From Aegilops tauschii subsp. strangulata (lineage: Eukaryota; Streptophyta; Magnoliopsida; Poales; Poaceae), in the NCBI RefSeq assembly GCF_002575655.3, contig NC_053036.3, positions 155,844,627 through 155,908,626 on the forward strand: 64,000 nt of DNA. The letters are read 5' to 3'. Position 1 is the first letter of the stretch. Every line of letters begins with the position of its first letter. Shown piece by piece: positions 57,628 to 64,000 of the stretch. Both the position numbers and the translations under genes were made by a program. The notes under the pieces are model-generated. The model was not told where the DNA came from. It saw nothing but the letters and a program-made list of their open reading frames with translations, and made no database searches.

Positions 57628-59341
57628 GAGGCCCCGAGCTCGAACTCGAACCCACACCACCTTTGCACTCCACCAAGACCACGCCAAGCCACTGGAAGAG
57701 CCCCGAGGGAGCCTTCTTCCCCAACTCCGGCCGCCTCGACCCGCCACGGGACCCAGCTCGATTCGCTCCCGTGCGTGCACCCCTACCCCTCATCTCTTGC
57801 CAGTAGCTCTCTAATGCATCCACTCTCCTGACCCGCGCTTCAATTTGGAGTTTGCAGCGCCCACCGGAGTTCTCCACCATCGCCTGAACCACCGTCCGCC
57901 GGAGAAAGTGTCGCCGTCGACGTGGTGCTCTCCGACGACCAAGTCCACCACCCACCGACGCGGAAGAACACGCTGAATCTCTTGGTACCCTCCGATCTCC
58001 CTATCTCGCCGCGGTTCGACGTCGGCGAGCTCTGTTGACCGTTTTCAAACCTGACATGTGGACCCCCCCGTCAGCCTCTCTTCTTTCTCCCCCTCAAACC
58101 ATTTTCTGTTGGCGCCTTCAGGCAAATACGTTTTCTCTGTGGGCTGGCGCCTTTTCCTCCGAATCGTTTTCTGTTTTCTCAGTTAAGTCCCTGGATCTTC
58201 TCTGTTTCATCACAGATTTGTCCCTGGACTAAAACCCTTATAACTTTTTAATAAAAGATGATTTTTGAATGATTCTTTTTCTGTCAGTCTTGTATTTTTG
58301 TCTAGTTGTTTATAGTATTTATTTGGAAATTTTTTGGAACAATTTTTATGCACACGATGATTTCACGTTAGTATACGTTTTCGCTATACCGTAGGTTCCG
58401 GAAGAGGTGACGGAGCCGCGAACTTCGCCGAGCTAGAGTCCGACTTCTCCGAACCAGGCAAGCATGTTTGAACCTTTGATATGATAGGTGTTTTGCATGT
58501 TTGCTTGAATGGTTTGTGCATGGCATAAGAGCATCGGTGAGTTTTACGTTGCATGCAAGGCAACTGACCGTGTGTTTCGAAGTTATCGTGATCTCTGATG
58601 AGAAATGACCTGATCATGTGGTGACATGAAAGGTAGTGAGATGGTATTGTTGTAGCATGCCAGTCTTATGTCATTCGATAAACTCCGACGTTAACGTGGA
58701 CTGAGTCACGTTACCGTTCTTTCCCCTTTCGTGCTGCCACATGTTTTCTGCAAAGAGTACGGTTTAGTAAGTTGATAACCTCTTTCCGTGTACACACCAA
58801 GTAGAGGGGCCGGGATGAGGGTTCCATGGCCCTGGATTAAAGCCAGTCATCCGGTCAGGGGGCATGGGTGTTTCCGGTTGGGACCGAGAGGGGGGCACCC
58901 CTTAGAGCGCGCGTATATAAATTTGATCCCATGCTACGCGAGGTTGTAGCCTCCCCGTCTCAAGGTTTTTCTTGAACGTTGGCTGAGGGTGATTCCTGGC
59001 ATCGGAATGTTAAATGGGTGTGTACTGGTTAGATGTGTTTCTCCTAAAACACCGTAAACGGAACTAGTCCTTGTGACTACTGAAATCCGTTGGCTGTGGT
59101 TGAAGTACAAACTCTGCAGAGTCAAATCCTTCCGAGTCATCGCGTCCGTGATCAAGGACCATGGCCAGTATATCCATATCTATGTCAGTCCTTGTGGTAA
59201 ATCCCCGGTGAACAAGCTTAAGTGGTAAACCCGGTTGCATTGTTATTCCTGTGGATGGACTAACCTTTATTTTATCTCATACTTGAATATTCCCGTGGAA
59301 TGATTTAAATGCATGAGCTACTGAAATATTAAGTTGTGAAA

Positions 59342-59660
59342 TATAAGCCCTTTATGAGATGTCGCCCAGACGTCCGACTGTGGCATTCTTGTTATTTACT
59401 TTTAATATAAGCCCTTTATGTGATGTCGCTCAGACGTCCGACTGTGGCATGTCCGTTATTTACTTTTGATATAAGCCCTTTATGTGATGTCGCTCAGACG
59501 TCCAACTGTGGCATGTCCGTTATTCACTTTTGATATAAGCCCTTTATGTGATGTCGCTTCAGACGTCCGACTGTGGCACGCATTGTCTTTTATTTTCCAT
59601 TTTAAGCCCTTTATGTGGTGTCGCCTTGACGCCCGACTGCGGCATTGTTATTTCATTTGT
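59342..59660. repeat. 64-bp tandem repeat, five copies, in the LTR
   Basis: tataagccctttatg starts copies at 59342, 59406, 59470 and 59534, with a diverged copy at about 59602. Each contains gtcgc..agacgtccgactgtgg. Confidence 0.9.
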
Positions 59661-60342
59661 ATCCTTTCGAGGAGTCATTCAGACACTCGTCTGGCCCTTA
59701 GTATTACTTTGGGATTTCGGGAGGACTACCTCCCGACTTCCTTCTATTTTTCCATGCATTATTATCTCGTTGTTTGAGTGCGCTCTATTAATCTGTTCTT
59801 ATGCATCATGTTTACATTTGTTATATCTTATGTCCGAACTGTCTTGCGAGTACTTTCATAGTACTCACCTGGCTTGTTGATTTGGCCAGATGTTGACGAA
59901 GGCGATCTCATGGATGAAGAGTTTGATAGCGAGTCCGACGCCTAGAGGAGTCCCAGTCAGTCCCGTGCGATCCTGGATATTGGTCACTTGTATTATATAC
60001 GCTTCCGCCACCCACAATAAGTATCCTCGAGCCTCACTCCGACGCTCGAAGAGCTGTTAGTTTCAGGAGTCACGTCGCCCGCTTCACTGTGATTTTTCCA
60101 CCACCGCTTTTATCGTGAGTTAGTAGTTATGCCATCCTATCCGCCTTTATGTACTATTGGCGTGCTTGTAATAAATTGTTGAGCAGTCTCCGCTCAACCT
60201 TGTATTATATTTAGTACTCCTGGTATTTTTCTTCTGTGATCAAGATATTGTCTACCAGTGAGAAGGAATTCTTCTTACTGGTCCGTAAAAGGGATCGGTC
60301 TCTCAATAAATGTTTTTATTGGAAAACCGGTCGTGACAAGCT

Positions 60343-60354
60343 TGGTATCAGAGC
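60343..60354 (+). other. Primer-binding site (initiator tRNA-Met type)
   Basis: TGGTATCAGAGC, the standard plant LTR primer-binding site, four bases after the LTR end. Confidence 0.95.
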
Positions 60355-60505
60355 CAGGCTGACTGTAGGAAGCCACTAGGTGCGATCACTAATCGGTTAT
60401 TAGCGTCTTTGGTGCTTTTTCAGCATTTTGCAAAATGTAGCTATTTTCTGTTGGTCATCATAAATTTATGATATGACTACTCAGAATTTTTGCCTACTTT
60501 TGTAG

Positions 60506-61312
60506 ATGGCTGGCAACGACTGCGAGACTCGGGTGTTCACTAATATGCCTGAGGGGTTTGTCAAACTCCTCGTCTCCATCACCAAGCTCGCGATCGGGCC
60601 AGCGACTCGTCCGGAGTTCACGCTTTATCAGCACAAACTCAGCGACGACGTGTCTATGCACCAGGCCGTGGTGCAATTCAAGGGAGGACGTTCTGCGTCT
60701 CGCCACTTCCGTTTTGTGGGAAGGGCCATGCCTACGGAGAGGCATGCCATGCAGATGGCCGCCCGTGAGGCGATAACTCGCCTTCGGGATATCCTTCCTA
60801 TGATGAAGACTCGTCGCTACCGCTACCTCCCATGCCATGTGCCATATACTTGTCACTATGCATTCGCCTGCCATAGGGGAGAGCGAGATGAAGCCATCGA
60901 GATGATTGTGGAGTATCTCAAAGCTCTGGAGGAATCTTTCGACAACCTCGTGGACGATCTTGTGGCTGCCCGCATGGACTTAGTTCGGGGCAGTCCTGCC
61001 AGCAGGAAGGAGCTTCTCCACACGGCACCGCCTCTGACTTTCGTCTCGTCCTCAGCATCTTATTCACCGGCCATTTTGGCCACTGCTCGCCGTCTGCCTA
61101 CTACTGAGGAGTTTGACCGAGTCATCGCTCCTACTCCAGTCAGAGCTGCACCGCCTGCCGCACCCGCACGGCCACCTGTCGCACCCGCGCCATCACCTCA
61201 GCGCAGTGCTACGCGCCTGGAGCCTACTAGGGAGGAGGTGGAGGTTGAGTCTCCTGCACCACTGGGTCTTACCCTTGGCAAGGGAAAGGAAATCTTCACC
61301 ATCTCCGACTGA
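60506..61312 (+). CDS. Extra retrotransposon ORF between LTR and gag, dsRBD-like pattern
   Basis: A complete 268-residue frame from ATG 60506 (tgtagATGgctgg) to a TGA right after 61309. Residues ~18-96 have the order of a double-stranded RNA-binding domain: a helix (VKLLVSITKLAI), PEFTLYQH, MHQAVVQF, HFRFVGRAMPTERH, then a helix AMQMAAREAITRLRDIL. The usual KKxAK basic patch is missing. A second helical part (EAIEMIVEYLKALEESFDNL) precedes a Pro/Ala-rich tail and an acidic end. It ends about 330 bases before gag and is not a gag or pol domain I know. As the frame is intact while gag has a stop, it may be expressed. Its role (RNA packaging, silencing evasion or host mimicry) is speculation. 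Confidence 0.7.
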   Translation: MAGNDCETRVFTNMPEGFVKLLVSITKLAIGPATRPEFTLYQHKLSDDVSMHQAVVQFKGGRSASRHFRFVGRAMPTERHAMQMAAREAITRLRDILPMMKTRRYRYLPCHVPYTCHYAFACHRGERDEAIEMIVEYLKALEESFDNLVDDLVAARMDLVRGSPASRKELLHTAPPLTFVSSSASYSPAILATARRLPTTEEFDRVIAPTPVRAAPPAAPARPPVAPAPSPQRSATRLEPTREEVEVESPAPLGLTLGKGKEIFTISD

Positions 61313-61640
61313 GTGCGCCTAGTAGCCGCACGTGTGTCTGCATGTATGTTATGTTTTATGTGTACGTTAGTTTGTAGTTTTTGGTGTGCGCTTCATGTAG
61401 AATCCCGGAGGGGTGCGCTAGCCTTAATAACATGTCAGGAATGTGTACGCACATCCTGAGTGCTGTATCGTGTGTTTGCGTTTCGCATGTAAGATATGTG
61501 CTAAGCAATCCTTTTCCGTGCGCAGTCAAATGTTTTCTTGGAAAATCTTGAGGTCTTTTAAAATTTTTGTCTTTGCAAGATTTTCCTTGTGCCACGCAGT
61601 TCTTCTCATGATTTTGCAAAATAATACCCCAGAGTGGAAA

Positions 61641-63056
61641 ATGTCTCGTCCGTGGACTCATTCCATGCCCAATCAGCCAGAAGAAGTTTATGGGACACAG
61701 ACAAGCAACAACTTCACTCAGGGACAGTCTAGTCAATAGGACAGCGAGGCAGCCTTATCTCAAGTATGCCGCCTTTTCGAACAAAGCCAGCAGCAACACC
61801 AAGAAATGATGAATCACGTCATCAATATCGGAAATCACCGTGAGCCATACCAACCACACTCCAAGTTGTCTGAACTGCAGAAGACATGCCCTACAACGTT
61901 TGCTCACACTGATAGGCCACTAGAAGCCGATGATTGGCTTCGTGACATCGAAAGAAAATTGATTATTGCTCAATGTTCTGATCATGAGAAGGTGCTCTAT
62001 GCACCTCACAACCTCACTGGAGCAGCTGCAGCATGGTGGGAAAACTTCCTACACATGCATCCCAGTGAACACAACATCACCTGGGAAGAGTTTAAGGAAG
62101 GCTTTCGTGGGGCACACATCCCCAGGAGCATCATAAAAATCAAGAAAAGAGAATTTGATGACCTCAAGCAAAGAGGCATGTCAGTCACAGAATACAACGG
62201 CCAGTTTACCCAGCTATCTCGTTATGCCTACGATGAGCATATGACTGAGAACAAGAGGATGGAGAAATTTTTGGACGGCCTGGCACCAGCATTAAGATGC
62301 CAACTGGTCATACACACTTTCCCGGATTTCAAAACTCTAGTTGACAAGGCCATTACTTTGGAGAATGAGCGCCACAGTCTGGAAAATATTCGTAAGCGAA
62401 AGAGGGACAAGACGACTCTTGCTCGCAACAACCGAAGCAAGACTGATGTGCAGAGGATTGAAGCAAGAAAATCCACGACTACTGATCTAAGGCCAACCAG
62501 ACAGTTTCATTCAAGGGACAAGGACTTCACATACCGTCCAGGGGTCACTTGCTATGCTTGTGGTGAGGAAGGGCACTATGCCAAACAGTGCCCAAAGCCA
62601 AGGAACTCAGCCCCCAAGCCGAACAATGGTGGGAACAATCCAGCCCCCAAGCGCAACAATTTCAATCCCAGCAACAACCACAGGAAGGGTCACCTGAACC
62701 ATGTGACCAGGGAAGAAGCCCAGAATGCCCCAGACATCGTGCTCGGTACGTTCCCTGTCAACACAGTACCTGCCACGGTTTTGTTTGATTCTGGAGCTTC
62801 TCACTCGTTCATTTCGAAGAGTTTTGTTTTGCAACATGGTTTTCCGATACTCCCTTTGGAAAAATCTATGATCATCAAGTCCCCCGGGAATAAGCAAATC
62901 GCTCAGAGTTACTGCCAAGGAGTGATCATTGAGTTCGAAGGGCTAAAGTTTCACGCTAATCTCATCGTGTTGGAAAATAAAGGACTGGATGTCATCCTAG
63001 GGATGGACTGGTTGACCACCAACAAGGGATTTATTTATTGTTTCATCGGACTGTGA
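61641..63056 (+). pseudogene. Gypsy gag and protease, one nonsense codon and a frameshift
   Basis: The frame starts at ATG 61641 (MSRPWTHSMPNQPEE), meets TAG at 61737-61739 (a single-base change from CAG in a Gln-rich stretch) and continues in the same frame. Gag core: ADDWLRDIERKLIIAQCSD, AAAWWENFLHMH, EFDDLKQRGMSVTEYNGQF, LDGLAPALRCQL. Zinc knuckle CYACGEEGHYAKQC (about 62552). Protease active site LFDSGASHSFIS (about 62782) and VILGMDWL near the end. It stops at 63054-63056 after FIYCFIGL because of a one-base loss around 63030-63047; the other frame continues at [12 protein letters not shown]. Confidence 0.9.
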
Positions 63057-64000
63057 TTCTCACTCATCATCACGGCAAGACAATAAAGGTTACAGCTCAA
63101 GAGAGACCACGGTCACAGCAACCAAAGCTGAACAAAGTGGACATTTCAGAATTGAGAAAAGTTCCAGTGGTGTGCGAGTTTCCAGACGTGTTTCCCGAAG
63201 AACTACCAGGCATGCCACCAGACCGAGAGATAGAGTTCAGCATTGAACTAGCACCTGGCACCACTCCCATCTATAAGAAACCTTATAGAATGGTACCCTC
63301 AGAGTTTGTGGAATTGAAGAAGCAAATAAAGGAATTATTGGACAAGGGATTTATTCGAGCCAGCTCCTCACCTTGGGGTTCGCCAGTATTATTCGCCAAG
63401 AAAAAGGATGGGACACTGAGATTGTGTATAGACTATCGAGCTCTCAATATGTTCACCATCAAAAACAAATATCCGATGCCACGGATAAATGATTTGTTTG
63501 ACCAGCTCGCGCAAGCCAAGGTGTTCTCAAAAATTGATTTGAGATCGGGATATCATCAATTGAAAGTACGGACAGAAGATATCCCTAAGACAGCATTCAC
63601 CTCCAGATACGGATTATATGAGTTCACAGTAATGCCGTTTGGACTGACGAACGCCCCCGCATATTTCGTCCACCTCATGAACAAAGTGTTTATGAAATTC
63701 ATGGACAAATTTGTTGTGGTGTTCATTGATGATATTCTGGTATACTCAAGGACACCAGAAGAACATGCTGAGCATCTCAGAATTGTTTTGGGAGAATTAA
63801 GGAAACATCAATTGTACGCCAAATTTAGCAAGTGTGAATTTTGGCTAAGACAAGTTGGTTTTCTAGGCCATATATTAACCCAAGAAGGCGTGGCCGTAGA
63901 CCCAGAAAAGGTCAAAGCCATACTTGACTGGAAACCACCAGCCAACGTGACAGATGTGCGGAGTTTCCTGGGAATGGCCGGATATTACAGAAGATTTATT
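63042..64000 (+). pseudogene. Gypsy reverse transcriptase (continues past the window)
   Basis: In the frame after the shift: [104 protein letters not shown], active site [10 protein letters not shown] (about 63720-63749) and [16 protein letters not shown]. All core reverse transcriptase motifs are intact. The window ends in the thumb region ([12 protein letters not shown]). It would be fused to gag if the frame were continuous; it is called a pseudogene only because of the upstream breaks. Confidence 0.9.

Larger units (their letters stand above)
56326..60338 (+). repeat. 5' LTR (about 4.0 kb)
   Basis: It begins TGTGACACCCAAAATTT and ends ccggTCGTGACA, just before the primer-binding site. 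A TATA box is at 57620. A GC-rich block (57120-58060) looks like promoter plus leader, and a 64-bp tandem repeat lies near the end. The assignment rests on one LTR; the partner is outside the window. Confidence 0.8.
56326..64000 (+). mobile_element. Gypsy retrotransposon with a ~4-kb LTR, running off the window
   Basis: 5' LTR 56326-60338, primer-binding site 60343-60354, an extra ORF 60506-61315, gag-protease from 61641 and reverse transcriptase to the window end. It is inserted in the 3' LTR of the element before it, so it is the youngest of the three nested gypsy insertions. The candidate target duplication is cagcc (56321-56325). I do not assign a family name. Confidence 0.9.

Noticed and set aside
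63030..63056. Programmed ribosomal frameshift between gag-protease and reverse transcriptase
   Set aside because: Plant gypsy elements usually keep gag-pol in one frame, the shift falls inside the protease-RT linker, and gag already carries a nonsense codon. Simple mutation is more likely.

Overview
This is a plant nuclear window, almost certainly from a Triticeae grass (wheat or a close relative). The evidence is a few intron-containing, GC-rich genes set among nested LTR retrotransposons of recognisable Triticeae types (a complete BARE1/Angela/WIS-type copia element, a Fatima-like gypsy element), CACTA ends, Stowaway MITEs and a LINE tail. No rRNA, tRNA or CRISPR feature was seen. All calls come from reading the sequence; family names are from memory of conserved motifs, with no database search.

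Layout. 0-1.75 kb: the end of a CACTA-type element, a 255-bp palindromic MITE and a 5'-truncated LINE tail. 1.86-7.15 kb: a degenerate tandem array with a period of about 1.54 kb. Three of its units carry a copy of the promoter/5'UTR of the next gene. 7.37-8.64 kb: an intact two-exon plastid-type geranylgeranyl diphosphate synthase. 11.13-14.17 kb: a DUF2921 membrane protein gene, intact except for one in-frame TGA. 14.4-19.4 kb: AT-rich degenerate repeats and a Stowaway MITE. 19.4-30.9 kb: a minus-strand Angela-type copia whose LTR is split by a complete, plus-strand Angela-type element (8,560 bp, 1,726-bp LTRs, GAAAG target duplication). 30.9-36.15 kb: a CACTA-like element carrying a broken B3-like gene, then a 96-bp satellite-like array. 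36.15-39.4 kb: a second CACTA-type end with stacked internal tandem repeats. 40.6-44.4 kb: a DUF4283-like ORF and an F-box/DUF295 gene (two in-frame stops), both on the minus strand. 44.7 kb to the end: nested gypsy elements. A minus-strand Fatima-like element is split by a non-autonomous LTR element, whose 3' LTR is in turn split by a gypsy element with a 4-kb LTR that runs off the window inside its reverse transcriptase.

Function. GGPPS is the only clearly intact, functionally assignable host gene; it would supply C20 diphosphate for chlorophyll, carotenoid, tocopherol and gibberellin precursors in plastids. The DUF2921 and F-box genes each look recently damaged: nonsense codons in otherwise preserved frames. 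Nothing suggests an operon or co-regulated cluster.

Best leads: (1) the tandem array of promoter copies upstream of GGPPS; (2) a 71-bp intron in the F-box gene that equals one unit of a 71-bp tandem duplication carrying AGGT, as expected for intron birth by duplication; (3) a separate ORF between LTR and gag in the last gypsy element with a double-stranded-RNA-binding-domain-like pattern; (4) a multi-exon gene antisense to pol in the Fatima-like element; (5) inverted LTRs at 19.4-22.6 kb that could form a hairpin RNA.
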